Source: Neoarius graeffei
Taxonomy: Eukaryota > Chordata > Actinopteri > Siluriformes > Ariidae
Length of the DNA stretch: 64,000 nucleotides
Assembly (NCBI RefSeq): GCF_027579695.1
Contig: NC_083570.1
Location: forward strand, 100,821,963-100,885,962
Direction: 5' to 3'
Shown here piece after piece: positions 21,600 to 32,767 of the stretch (within the stretch, counting starts at the first letter, position 1; each line of letters opens with the position of its first letter). The position numbers were made by a program, and so were the translations under genes. The notes under the pieces were generated by a model, which saw only the letters and a list, made by a program, of their open reading frames with translations, had not been told where the DNA came from and did not search any database.

Positions 21600-21745
21600 A
21601 ACAAAATTTCTATATGCATTACTGACAAAGAATCCTGTCAAGTTTCATGAAACTCCTCCAAAAATTTCAGAAGGTGAGTACCCTTCCTGGGACAGACATC
21701 ACCGACAATCCCCCTTCAGGCCTTTCAGCCAGTGGGGGATAAAAA
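21600..21745. repeat. Unit of an interspersed repeat (CAAGTTTCATGAAACTCC type)
   Basis: This segment ends CCTTTCAGCCAGTGGGGGATAA. A near-identical end (CCTTTCAGCCAGCAGGGGATAA) closes the tandem region at 25290-25945. It lies in a ccng1 intron and has no coding content. Confidence 0.65.
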
Positions 21746-22718
21746 ATTGTAAGGGAAGTTGATTTCTGAAAGCAAGCACACCTTGATGAAATTGCCAGAG
21801 TTTGTTAGGCCAAACAAAATATGCATTTCCTGGTTTTCAAAATAGGGCAAGTAGGTTTTTTTAAAAAATATATAATTTGTTCATCCCAAAAGTTTGACAA
21901 ATTTTCTAGGGTAGGTAGGAAGTGAGAAGTTTCCTTTGAAAACTTTTTTTTGCAAAAAACTCATTAAATGTTTGCAACTGATCCCAGAATGTCAGAACTG
22001 TGTGATTTGTTGAAGGAAACAATGTTGGTCACTATAGTTCTTCATTTGGAAATTTTTAATTGTTGTGAATATCTTTTGCATTGCAATAGGCTGATTTGAC
22101 AAGCAAACACTTCTGTCCACTGTGTCGCTTTTTGTTCCGAGGCAAACCTCCGTTTTATAGGCACCCGGAAGAATTGATGAAATATACTGCGCATGTGCAA
22201 GCAGTCATTTACATCTGACCCTTCGAGGCATGAACGCAAGGGTGGCCAGTTTTTCTACTTAAAAATCTAAGATAACCATTCTAACACTAGCAAGAATATG
22301 CAGCATTGTTCAGCTATGTATTCGATTGCATCCAACAGTGACCCCTGTCTAGAAATGCCTACAAAATTTGGCTTTGCTGCGACCTTCGGTGTCCGAGTTA
22401 TAAACGTTTAAAGTAGGGCTGTTGAAGTTGACGCGATCAATTTATCACGATTAAAAAGTGCCGTTAACGCAAATTCTAATTTGGCCCTGCGAGTCACCTG
22501 TAGTTCCTGTTGAGGCTTGTCGCACGCTGCTTCAATAAGACCAAGTGTGAGTGATGGAGAAAGGTCTGTTAAACGGGAAGTTTCATTTCAAAAGTAGAGT
22601 GTAGACACCGCCTTCTGCGTAGAATCATACATCATCCTCGCCGCCATATTGGATGTGGCAAAGTGGAGGTTCTTCAACCGTCTCTGGTATAGCGTCTAGA
22701 CAGTAGCCGAAAATAAAG

Positions 22719-22798
22719 ATGCCTCATTCATGTGCTGCATTTAACTGTACCAACAGGTTTACCGTCCAAACAAGATCACATGGGATTACCCTTCACAG
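22719..22798 (+). pseudogene. THAP-type zinc finger first exon (fragment)
   Basis: ATG opens a 26-codon frame reading MPHSCAAFNCTNR, then HGITLH, stopping at the consensus donor CACAG/GTGAGA. THAP domains begin with a short Met-Pro lead and a C-x4-C pair, then NR; this fits. The upstream 80 bp contains a YY1-like CCGCCATATTGG. The rest of the domain (the later C and H ligands) is not evident downstream. It may be a captured host exon or part of a THAP-bearing transposon; I cannot distinguish these. Confidence 0.6.
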
Positions 22799-23424
22799 GT
22801 GAGACTGGAAAAACACTTCATTGTATTTGGTCATTATAACGTAATTTTACGAACAGATTTTCCTGATATGAAGTCTCGTGCATAATAGCCACTCGGTGAA
22901 ACCTGTCTCCAAACAATGAAGTATTTCCTTTGTAACTACGCTGATAACACTGTCAAACACTGGAGCTTTGTATTCATTCTGAAGGTTTATTGTTATTAAT
23001 ATTGAATAAAAAGTAACTGGGATACATCATTGTTAATTATCATTAAAATTTTAGGCAAATTATTATTTGCATCTTACACGGATTTTATAAGGGAAATACG
23101 GATTTGAGGTTGGTTATACAGGTTTGATTGACATGCATGTTTATAACCATCACATTAAAAGTTGTGTTGTTTTGATGCCTGTTTGTGTTAATGGGTGAAT
23201 AAAAGGCATCGAGTTAATTATTATTGTAGAAAGGGCTTTATGAAGTTCAGTCCATTTACTTGCATTGGTTTACGGGGAAGATTTGCCACATCCAATATGG
23301 CGGACACTCTGACGTATCCCAGCAACGGGACCACCAGCTCAATGCAGCGTCCATGTTTATATGTCTATGGTGATGGAGTTGGTTTTGGTATGCACTTATA
23401 CTTTTGCAAAGTGAGATTTCAGTA

Positions 23425-24453
23425 TAGAGGTGTGTGGGTCGGATTTTTCAGTCCCGCTCCCGCCCGCATTGTGCAGTCCCACTCCCGCCCGCAAAGAATT
23501 ATGATTTTCAGTCCTGTTCCCGCCTGCCATATTTTGTCCCGCTCCTGCCTGCAAATCCCGCATGATGCAGACGTTCGCGTTATTTCTCAGGAAAGTTCTT
23601 GTCTTGACACAGCGTGATGGTGCCTCACCCCTACTTTGAGTGGAATTGAGCATAAATATTTACAGCTCACATTCATGTTTATTTACCTTGTTTCTGAATT
23701 CAGCATGTAGTGTCTCTAATAATAAATGTGCTGTCAAGTGATAAATATTTAATAGCGAATCACATTTGTCACATGAGAAGCCATTGTAATTCTCTGATCA
23801 GCATTAAAAAAAAAAAAAAAAAAAAAAAGGGCTTGCTTTGTACCAATGTTTTTTTTTTTATTGCAAAGCAGAGCTAGCAAGAGAACCATGAGTGAATAAT
23901 CAGAGAGACAGGTTACACAGTGACTGTAGGCTTGACTCAATGCTATCCCAGAAATCCTTCCTGTAATATGCAAATTTGGCTGTCCCTGATTGGACAGCCA
24001 AATTTGCATATTACAGGAAGGATTTCTGGGATAGCATTGAGTCAAGCCTACAGTCACTGTGTAACCTGTCTCTCTGATTAGAGTTGTAGACTAACTCAAG
24101 CAGTAAATCACTTCACTCATGGTTCTTTTGCTAGCTGGGTGTGAACGGCGAGTCATTAGAGTGATCAAAGGGTTTCCCGTTAGGGTGATCAATGGCAAAT
24201 TTAAGATGCCATTCCTCACTCAATCTGGCAATCTGACTCTGCAAGTTTAGGCATCTTAAAATGTTTTTATTAATACCAAATAAAATATCCAGCACAAATG
24301 ATATATGAGAGACAAATTAATAATTTATAAATTTTATTTCAAACACGTTTTTAGTTAGTGGGACTGCAGCTCATCACCGCTCCCGCCGCATATGTGCACT
24401 CCCGCCCGCAATGAGCTTTCAAAATTTGTCCCGCGCCGCACTGCAGGGCTCCA
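23425..24453. mobile_element. hAT-type MITE (CCCGC-rich ends), copy 2
   Basis: Perfect 8-bp duplication TTTCAGTA at 23417-23424 and 24454-24461. It shares the CCCGCTCCCGCC and AATGAGCTTTCAAAATTTGTCCC blocks with the copy at 12849-13759, in opposite orientation. It contains a long A-tract near 23805 and an internal foldback. Confidence 0.9.
23898..24079. repeat. Perfect 88-bp inverted repeat with 6-bp loop
   Basis: Arms 23898-23985 and 23992-24079 are exact reverse complements; the loop is CTGATT. Each arm carries an octamer-like ATGCAAAT. Weaker outer arms (GCTAGCAAGAGAACCATGAG near 23872 and its inverse near 24115-24135) extend the structure. A sequence this symmetric would form a cruciform or a long hairpin RNA. 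Confidence 0.95.
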
Positions 24454-25289
24454 TTTCAGTATGCTGTAGCACTGATAACACTAAATGTCTTTATTGAAGT
24501 CCAACTGCAATTTGTTTGCACAGTACTGTGAAGTCCTATAGGCTGTGACTGAATACAACTCCAGCACAATTGAAGTTTTATTTCATTTTTATTTTCTTTT
24601 GTAACACATGTCTGAACTGAGACAGTAGTATGTGACTACATGTTTTGTATTTGAGACTACAGCTCCCTAATCCATCACAAAATCCAATTTTGTGTTTTGT
24701 ATGTTCAGTACTGCCTAGTATGTGAGTGAATAAACTCCCTTACCATTTTCTCTTGTCCCAGCAGTTTAACAAGTACTTTTAGCATAAAAATGTGTTCACC
24801 ATTTTAATTGTAACATTTTACTTTAAGCCTTATTCATTTACATAGATTTAAAAAATGCAATTAACTATGACATTCTGAGATCAATTGCGATTAATTTTCT
24901 TTAATTGTTTGACAACCCTAGTTTAAAGGTGGGCTGGAGCCATGGATCAAATCAAAACTTAAGTCACTGAGCAGCGCTTGCACGGTGGCGAATGACTGGC
25001 CGAGGCAGTGTCCTACCAGGCTGTGCCCGTGCTGGTTTGAAAGGGCTGAGGTAGAGGGAGGTGCGTGTTGGATGTCAATTTACTCCTGACGGGCCTCATG
25101 TCTTTCGGCAAATACTGAGTGGCTTATATGACACGCCCTAGCGGTTCTCGTTTGACTCGCCAGGTGGCTGCCAAGCAGGTAGGGTTGGGCGCGAGAAATA
25201 GTTTTTTTTTTTATTGTGGTCATAAACAGTTGAAGGGTCGCAGTGTTTTTACAGGGTCGGTCAGGTAACTGGAAACATTTTGTTTGGCC

Positions 25290-25945
25290 TTAAATCAAGG
25301 GCATAACTCCAGTAAAAACATGTATAACAACTGTCAAAGCCTTTTGCCAAGTTTGGTGAAATTCCTCCACAAATTGTGAGAGGAGTTGATTTCAGAACAT
25401 ACACCCTCATGAAATTAACAAAGTTATTTAATCAAGGGTCAAAACTCTGGGAAAATTCTCAAACGAATTTCAATCGCAATACGCATATTACAGTCATAAG
25501 GTCTTTTGCTAAGCTTCAAGAAATTAGTCCAAAAAAATTGAGAGGAGGAGTTGTCAGAAGGTAAGCATACCTTCATGAAGTTGTCAAAGTACAAGGTTGT
25601 TAATCAAGAGCTGTAACTCTGGGAAAATGTTACCAAATTAAAATATGCATACAGCCAACATAATGCCTGTCAAGTTTGGTGAAATTCCTTCACTCAATTT
25701 GTAGAGTTGATTTCAGAAGGAACACTCAAATTGTCAAAGTATAATTGTTAATCAAGGGCTGTAACTCTAAAATGGGACCAAATTGAACGTGACCATATAC
25801 GTATTACGGACAAAGAATCCTGCCAAGTTTCATGAAATTCCTCCAAAAACGAGAGGGGTTGATTTCAGAAGGTGAGCACCCTTCCCTGGACAGACAGAAA
25901 TCATAATCCTCCTTCAGGCCTTTCAGCCAGCAGGGGATAATAACC
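25290..25945. repeat. Diverged tandem repeat, about 155-165 bp period
   Basis: The motif TTTGGTGAAATTCC or a variant recurs near 25352, 25514, 25674 and 25827, each followed by a GAG..GTTGATTTCAGAAGG block and an AATCAAGGGCTGTAACTC block. The units differ by many substitutions and small indels, so the array is old. It lies in a ccng1 intron. Confidence 0.75.
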
Positions 25946-26656
25946 AAGATGATATTCACAGAGCCTGAGGTAGACTGTTAGTATAAATACAGGTGATTTT
26001 CAGAAGTGTCATTTCAAAGTTGAAAAGCAGTATGCAAGTGTAATAACGGTATGGTGCAGACTTGTCACTTATCTATGCCGACTCACAAAACACTTTTTGA
26101 ACTGGAGAAATCAAGTCACAATTCCACTTTCTCTCTGAACAGTTTTAGACCAAACTTTGTGGCATCTTTAGTGCCTTTATGCACAGTGTTTTCTTTCATT
26201 TGTATTCTTCCTAACTTGCATGACAAAGCAACTGGCTGCCATTTTGCTGAGTCACTCAAGGAGATCAATGAATGGTTGAAATTCCAATTTAGTCATTGAC
26301 CTCATGTACAAACAGTAGTGAAGAGGGGAGAACCCTTGAAAAGCTGCAAGTTTAAACAGTGACCCAAAAACCCACTTGTAGTAGTGAAAAGGAACACAGC
26401 CATCCTAAATGTGTATTAGGTGTTGAATTATTCCCCAGTTACCAAATCAAGTGGCTGCACATGGAGTAAAGACTTAGTGCCTCATTACACAGCACGTCCA
26501 TCAAAACTGATTTTTAATCCCAATGCCATGTACAAATTGCACAGTGGAACAAACCACCATGAATAAAGACAAGTTTGACTTTCTTTGCAAGAAGTTGTCA
26601 TAAAAGTCATCTAAGCCCTATAATGGAGGGTTTCATATTAAAATAAAGAAACTCAC
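25946..26656. other. ccng1 intron, no gene seen
   Basis: Unremarkable AT-rich intronic sequence. The plus-strand frame at 26051-26299 shows no recognisable family. Confidence 0.6.
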
Positions 26657-26735
26657 CCGTAGCTTTGTGAAGGCAAAGGAGCAGTGGCAGGCCTTCAGCT
26701 GAGCCTCAAGCCTCTCGATGTTCAGAATCTTCTTA
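26657..26735 (-). CDS. ccng1: ccng1 exon 4
   Basis: From the acceptor GGCTTTCAG the exon supplies one base to finish a Gly codon, then 26 codons ending at CGG/GTGAGT. The frame reads KKILNIERLEAQLKACHCSF and then AFTKLR. The RLEAQLKACHC block is highly conserved in cyclin G proteins. A hAT element begins on the far side of only 58 nt of intron. Confidence 0.96.
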
Positions 26736-26793
26736 CTGAAAGCCACAAGACATTAAAGAACTGAAGTCATTTTTAACCTTGCTTTATTTCTTA

Positions 26794-28435
26794 GGGATGT
26801 TAACCGATGACCGTTTGACCAAATCAACGTCAACTGGTTAATTTTTTTTGGTTGTCGGTTTAAAAAAAAAAAAAAATTGTTTTGAAGCTGCCGATTTGGG
26901 AGCAGAGAACCTGGACTTCTGTGCTGTAAACATTTGGGGCATGCCATGCAGTGTAAGGACAACAGCTGACAAATCAGAAACACCCATTGTCATGTCCCGC
27001 CCTCCCGCCTCAGTTGAACACAGCTGCCACTTGGCGAAAGAAAAAGTGCAGACACAGGCGTTTTAGCTTATAAATTACTATTCTGTTTTTTTTTAATTAT
27101 TATTAGAAGGCACATGGAGTTTAGTCCTGCCTTGGCCAGTGCATTCTGAAAGTATGTTTCGGTCTGTAGCCAACAATGCATGTTACTGCAGATCAGATCT
27201 CTCCACACAAACTAAAGGCGCAGATGCCGACTTTTGGAGGGAAGGGGAGAGAATGAAATGACGGCGGTGTCTGGAGGGGGCGTGACAAACGCAGCTTTGA
27301 AGTCTGTGAGCCAAGTCGGTGATGGCTTCAGAGCAATTTCAATACCACACAGTAATGGCGTGTTGATATTGGTAACGGCATTATAACGATTGTAGCCAAT
27401 TAGATTATCCGGTGTTATAACAGCCTTTATTTTAACACCGTTATTCCCATCACTGAATATTATGTACTTCTAGCATCTGACTATTTTCAACGCCATCATG
27501 GCCAACTGAAACAGTCCAATACCGCTTTTCCACTACCAACGCGGCTGAGTTGGGCTGTTGGAGTTGCATTTCAACTACAACCGCGCTGAACCGTGCTGGC
27601 TGGAAGTGGGTGGACACATTGGGTGGAGTTAGTGAAAGTGGGTGGACGTCACGTGATGTCGTTAGGCAGCGCAAACAGTGACTGATCTTTTAAGCGGTAG
27701 TCTCACGACCCGAATAGTAAACAATAAACATGGAGGACATTGAGTTGTTAGTGTTGCTGGTCTTGGTGCTGTGGCTTGTTGTCACCGACAACGCCAACAG
27801 ATACTGGCAAGAGCGTATAGATGAGGCAAGGTGCATAAGGCTTCAGAAATTCTTGTAACTTGTAATTCTTCCGGGTTTACGGTGTTTACAGATCCCAGCG
27901 TGCTCACGGGGCGTGTGGGCATGTGAGGACACTCCTCCTCACTGATCAGTGCACAGGGGAGTGTCTCCTCACGCCCCTAGCCCCACTCGGCTCGCTTCAG
28001 CCCCACTCCAAAACCGTGCGAGTTCTGGGTCAAGCTGAGTCATGCTGCTCTGAGGTAGTCGAAACGCGAGCTGTGTCAGGCTGAAAAAGGGTAGTGGAAA
28101 AGGGCCATAAGCTGGAGCCATTGTCCTCCGCTCCAATGTGCTTGAAAACGTGTGCAGCTTTCTGATTTACTGTTTTCTTCTCATACTTCCTATGTTTCAT
28201 GGACTGTAACGGCATTTGCTTACTTGGTAATTTTACAGAATTTACTGATTAAAAGTTATTCAGACACTCCAACGCCCCCCCTAAAAAAATAAAAAATCTG
28301 CACGATTCAGCCGTGAAAAAGGCGGCATCTGCCAAAAGGCACGCTGTTTGCATCCCTGTTTAAACTCATAGGTTAACCGACTTTAACCGGCTAATGAGGC
28401 TCGGTCAAGATTTTTTTTTAGTTTTCGCCATCCCT
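26794..28435. mobile_element. hAT-type element next to ccng1 exon 4
   Basis: Ends GGGATGTTAACC and CGCCATCCCT (inverse GGGATGGCG) are flanked by a perfect 8-bp duplication ATTTCTTA at 26786-26793 and 28436-28443. A TNA-target MITE is nested at 27520-28107. No intact transposase is visible. Confidence 0.9.
27520..28107. mobile_element. TNA-target MITE, TTTTCCACTACC family, copy 1
   Basis: Left end ACCGCTTTTCCACTACC; right end GGTAGTGGAAAAGGGCCA, as inverse with changes. Flanks are CAA (left) and TAA (right), a one-base-decayed TNA duplication. A sister copy is at 56455-57173 in the opposite orientation, sharing GAGGAGTGTCC-type blocks. Confidence 0.82.
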
Positions 28436-28443
28436 ATTTCTTA

Positions 28444-29083
28444 ACATGTTCATTTTCCATTTTAGTAACCTTACATAACTCATACTGCAACTAAATATTA
28501 TACTCAAAGTCAGCCTATTCTGTTTTTAGCCATGCTGAATTTAGTTAGTTTGGTCCACAGCAGGCGTCGCTTATCCGCATGATCTTCACGAGACTTGTGC
28601 GAGACTTTGAAACATGAAGTGTCAGCACTGCCATTTTGTAAGCTTTTCCAAACGAAGTACTGCACAAAAACAAGTTGAAGTGACCATTACTGCCTACTCC
28701 CCCCAACTTTCATGATTGCTATTAAAACAAAATTTCTGGCTTAATTACATCAGCATTCAAAAGAGGGTGCGCACATCTTTTGACAACACTGGTCACTGAT
28801 TTGTGCTGCATGTTTTACTTCCATCCTACGATGTCTTGCACAGGTCGCAACAAATCTTGTTTACAGCCATTGCTTTGACATATGGACTGATACAACATAG
28901 TATATTGCAAACTCAACTTGCTATAGCAATGACGAAATAGAGATCAAAAATATATTTAATAAAATAAGTAGAATTGAGATTTTAAAGAGTTGCCTTCAGT
29001 TCTCCTTTAAGTCAGAACTCAAAGCACAGAATCATTCTGCACTTTAGATAATAAATGCAGAAAGTAGCCAAGTCATTGCTCAC
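28444..29083. other. ccng1 intron, no gene seen
   Basis: AT-rich intron sequence with no supported feature. Confidence 0.6.
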
Positions 29084-29337
29084 CCATCAGCGTCCAAGTT
29101 CTCCTGGATGTGGCTGTGAAACAGTCTGAGGAAGTGCAGTGCTGTAGGAGCTTTAACTTTCCAGTAGAGCTTCTCCAGAATGATCTTCTCCATCCTCATC
29201 ATGTCTGAAACGGTGAAGCGGTTCTGGCTGATTCGGAGCAGATCGTTAGCCAGAGGAACGTTCTTCTCCTCTTCAGAAGTCTTCACGGCGATGTAGAAGC
29301 AGCAAAGGCCGACACAGGACAGATGTTTGGGCTGAAT
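29084..29337 (-). CDS. ccng1: ccng1 exon 3 (core of cyclin box)
   Basis: After the acceptor TTGCTTACAG the exon encodes 84 codons plus two bases, ending GG/GTGAGC. It starts IQPKHLSCVGLCCFYIAVK and continues with a VPLANDLLRISQNRFTVSD block and MRMEKIILEKLYWKV. These are cyclin-box helices, with the RFTVSD and MEKI-x-LEK segments characteristic of cyclin G1. Its end is in phase 2, matched by exon 4. Confidence 0.97.
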
Positions 29338-29757
29338 CTGTAAGCAAGAGACAGTCAACTCTTGGGTTGGGTTTTACACACAGAAAACCTGCCCCCAGCT
29401 TTTTAGCAGGACAGGTTGCTCAGGAGTCTTCTGTTCAGACAAGGACTACAGAAAGGTTCAGCCAAAAAACACTCCTGAATAGCTAACATGTTTGGATCTC
29501 CAAAACATCCTAGTTTTGCCTGAAAACCAAGTCCAAATAAGCATTGTACAAACATTATACTGAAAAATTAAAAACTCTGGCCTTAAACGGTGTAGAGTTG
29601 TTCAGGATGGCTGTAATTCAAGTGGCTTCTGACATCACTTCCTCCCTCAACATTACCGTTTACAAAATTATATAGATTAAAAGTAGTATTGTTTTTGTAA
29701 TAGAGCCCAAGATACCACACATCTCAGATTGTTACACCTCCAGCTGATGACTCATAC

Positions 29758-30021
29758 CTTCATCACAGACAGAAAGCGATCCAGGAGGTTCACGGCGAAG
29801 GAGAACGTCTCGGCGCTGAACCCAAAGAAGCGAGTCAGAGAGAGCAGATCCTTCACCTCGAAGTCCCTCATCTTGGCAGTCATCCTCATGCCGTTGTCGT
29901 GGGCCGACTCCAGGACGCGGAGGCCGCTCAGTTTCGGCTGACACCGGACTTCCTGTTCCAAAAGGGTCTTCAGCTGTAGCACAAAGGGCAGAGCTTCTGC
30001 ACCGCTCACGGTGTCAATCAT
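29758..30021 (-). CDS. ccng1: ccng1 exon 2 (start codon, N-terminus of cyclin G1)
   Basis: Cyclin G1 is a p53-induced cyclin that partners PP2A B' subunits and cyclin G-associated kinase in growth and DNA-damage control (family knowledge). The ATG at 30021 lies directly after the acceptor CTCGTTAG, so the 5' UTR comes from another exon. 88 codons include LLEQEVRCQPKLSGLRVLES, AHDNG and DFEVKDLLSL, then FFGFSAETFSFAVNLLDRFL, the start of the cyclin fold. The donor is AAG/GTATGA, phase 0. Joined with exons 3-6 the frame has 88+84+1+26+37+63 = 299 residues, close to the roughly 295 of mammalian cyclin G1, and shows no frameshift. Confidence 0.98.
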
Positions 30022-30278
30022 CTAACGAGGAAAAAAAAACCTCCGGTTTATAAAATGCTCAGGGGCGCAGATACCACAGTTTGAGTCAAAATACTAAACA
30101 GCAAAAGTTAACCAAGCAAGCAACATTTAACTTCAGGAGGAGAAACACCAATTGCCTTTAATACTAGTCAGAGCCTGTCTTTCATTCTCTGGCTATAAAT
30201 CATAGTAGAAATAAACCAAGAAAAGAGATAACTCCCCAGAATATGCATATTAAACAACCAATTAAAAAGACCACTAGT

Positions 30279-31090
30279 GGGCAATTCCATGTAAATGTCA
30301 ACCTCACCATGCAAAAATAAAGCATGTAATACATCAAAACCACTCCCAGAGATATCACCTAGGCCTGTATTTTACAGATGTGAATAAGTTGAACCAATTT
30401 GTCAAGAATTGTTCCCTTCGCCTTAATATGTCAGTCTTTTTCTTATAATGTAAAACCCAAGCTAAAATCAACTTTGATCATGTACAATTCTATATTATTG
30501 CCACAAGCCACAGAAATGTATGCTAAAATCCACAAAACAGCAAAACAATAGCCATCCTAAATATTATTTAAGAACTTTGATAGTTTTAGCTGATATTTAG
30601 AGAGTTTTTCAAAGGGTTATGGTGGTTAAATTGCTGATTTTCTAAACATATGCCATGTCTATTTCAGACGCGTCACATCCATAACGGAATTTCGTCACAT
30701 CCATAACGCTGACTTTTCCTTCCGAAACTCTGCATGAAATACAAAACATTTTAAACAAAGATTTTTTAATATTCACCTTAGACCCCTCTATCAAACGGAT
30801 ATCTCCATTTCGACATTAGGTTTACGATTTCACAGAGTTTGATAAAAATGTACAGTCACCCAAGAAAAGTGATACTTTTTCTGTCACATCCATAACGCAT
30901 CTTTTATTGGCATTTTCTGGCATGCCCTAGATGTACTATGGGAATTGTTCTTGTTCTATCACTTCTCCAGTATGGTACAGCCTTAAAATATGCAACACCT
31001 GTTTAAATACTGGGAGACAATAAAACATGCACTGGGTCATTTGTTGCCATTTTGAGTTCAAGTGTCACGTCCATAACGCTGGAATTGCTC
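30279..31090. mobile_element. Inverted-repeat element with internal CACATCCATAACG repeats
   Basis: GGGCAATTCCA at the left pairs with TGGAATTGCTC at the right. A TAGT direct repeat lies at 30275-30278 and 31091-31094. Inside, the motif TCACATCCATAACG (or TCACGTCCATAACG) occurs four times in the same orientation near 30669, 30691, 30884 and 31065. No coding frame is present. Confidence 0.7.
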
Positions 31091-31112
31091 TAGTCCAGTA
31101 AGTCAAATACAC

Positions 31113-32400
31113 CAGGGGTTCTCAAACTACGGCCCATGGGCCGACTCCAGCCCGCCAACCCCCTTTGACCAGCCCCCCAGCCCCTCACCACTTGAACCGG
31201 CCCTATGAGGCAATCCCCAAAAGTGGTCATAGCCTTTAATTGCTTTTTGGCAAACATGTCTGCATCTTGTATTTTGTTGATTTTATCAATTAAAATTGAG
31301 TTATAAAGTGAACTATATTTTTCGTCATATGCTCGCGATCAAGCAGTGACAGGCAGCGCACGTGCAGAGAACTGACAGTGTCCAGGACAGAAAAATGGCT
31401 AGCAGTCAGCAAAAAGTTGACAGAGTGCAGAGTTTTTAAAGAACAGTGGACCACCGATTATTTTTTCGTTCAGTGTAAGGACCATGCAGTTTGTCTTGTA
31501 TGTAAAGAAAGTGTTGGTTTTCAAAGAATATAATCTGCGTCGTCACTACGAAACCCGCCACAAAGAGTATGCTAGTTTGCGAGGGCAAACAAGAGAAGAC
31601 AGGATTTGGAGGATGAAATGCAGACTGGCTGCACAACAGAATGCATTCCTTCGCCAAACCCAGATCAACCAGGCTGCTGTCCGAGCTAGCTATAAGGTAG
31701 CTCACCTACTGGCTACCCATGGAAAGCCGTTTACTGATGGGGACTTTGTTAAAGTATGCATGCTTGCTGTGGCCGAGGTGTGTCCCGACAAGGATGCGCT
31801 CAACGCGGGGAGTCTCTCCGCACCTGCTATGACCAGGCGAACCGAAGATTTGGGGGACAACGTGTATGACCAGCTGAATGAGAAAGCATCAGAATTCGAG
31901 TTTTTTGCTTTGGCCATGGATGAGAGCAATCTATTGCTCATATAATTTCAGTTTTTTTTTAAAATGCATTTATTTTATAGGCCTATTTGACCTTAAGTGC
32001 TGCACACTATTAATAATAACAGGCCTACCTACAATTCATAGTTTTCCCCACTCACCTTTGCCAGTGTCAATCACCTCAACTAGGCAGATGTTTCTTACCT
32101 TGACAGCTTTGATATTTTTATTAGAAAATAAATAAATGGAATATCTGTGGTATTTCAGACAGTGTCAAGACTTGATTACTACTTCTGCAAACCACTAGTA
32201 AAGAAACAAATATGTGCCAAGAATCAAGTGTTGATATAATAGTGTTGATGGCTGTGCCAGGCTAGTAATCTCTACTACACAGTGAGGCCTGCTGGTGGTC
32301 ATATTTGCCTGGGTCATGTTATATAGCTGACCCGACCCCGGCCCCCCATCACAGTCAGGAACGACAATGTGGCCCCCAGAGAAAAGTTTGGTGACCCCTG
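31113..32400 (+). mobile_element. hAT element with truncated BED-finger transposase gene
   Basis: The left end CAGGGGTTCTCAAACT and the right end AAGTTTGGTGACCCCTG are approximate inverses. A perfect 8-bp duplication AAATACAC lies at 31105-31112 and 32401-32408. The interior begins with a transposase N-terminus and then jumps to the 3' end, so most of the catalytic domain is deleted. It sits in ccng1 intron 1. Confidence 0.95.
31396..31945 (+). pseudogene. hAT transposase N-terminal fragment (ZBED/GTF2IRD2-like)
   Basis: The first Met begins MASSQQKVDRVQSF and hits a stop. A shifted frame then reads QWTTDYFFVQC and CLVCKESV. Another shift is followed by FKEYNLRRHYETRHKEY, together a BED zinc finger (C-x2-C, H-x4-H). 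Frame 31484-31945 continues with QINQAAVRASYKVAHLLA, HGKPFTDG and LALAMDESN-like FFALAMDESN. These are familiar in fish and mammalian hAT-derived proteins. At least two frameshifts and the loss of the catalytic region make it inactive. Confidence 0.85.
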
Positions 32401-32767
32401 AAATACACCATGGGCTGAGGGGCTCTGGTTGAAGTTATGGATTCTGAGGTGACTGAAGAGTGCAGTACAATGTGAGTCACTGACATGAATCCATAATTAG
32501 CAGTACCTCAGTGCACAGTACTGTACAGTATTCATTTCCCTCATCAAAATTCAAACCCAAGTGCATCAAGATTGAATCTCAGCATAAACTCACTGGAGGC
32601 AGCCACGTTTGTTGCTTACGTTGGCACAACCTTCAACCTGCACACATGCAGTGTACCGTACTATCACCTGCCTCGCTAGGCATGATGTAGATCTATATAC
32701 TACAAACTCTTGCAGTGCCACAGCTGTATAGCTTGAAATTGTGACCTTAGTTCATGGTATATCCAAG

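Larger units (their letters stand above)
22414..24920. mobile_element. hAT-type element carrying a THAP-type exon and nested insertions
   Basis: The ends TAGGGCTGTTG and CAACCCTA are flanked by a perfect 8-bp duplication GTTTAAAG at 22406-22413 and 24921-24928. The 2,507-bp element contains a THAP-like first exon at 22719-22798 and a second hAT MITE at 23425-24453, which itself holds a foldback. Within it a GCCGCCATATTGGATGTGGC segment near 22640 is repeated inverted near 23282. No transposase frame remains. It lies in the ccng1 intron between exons 4 and 5. Confidence 0.88.
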
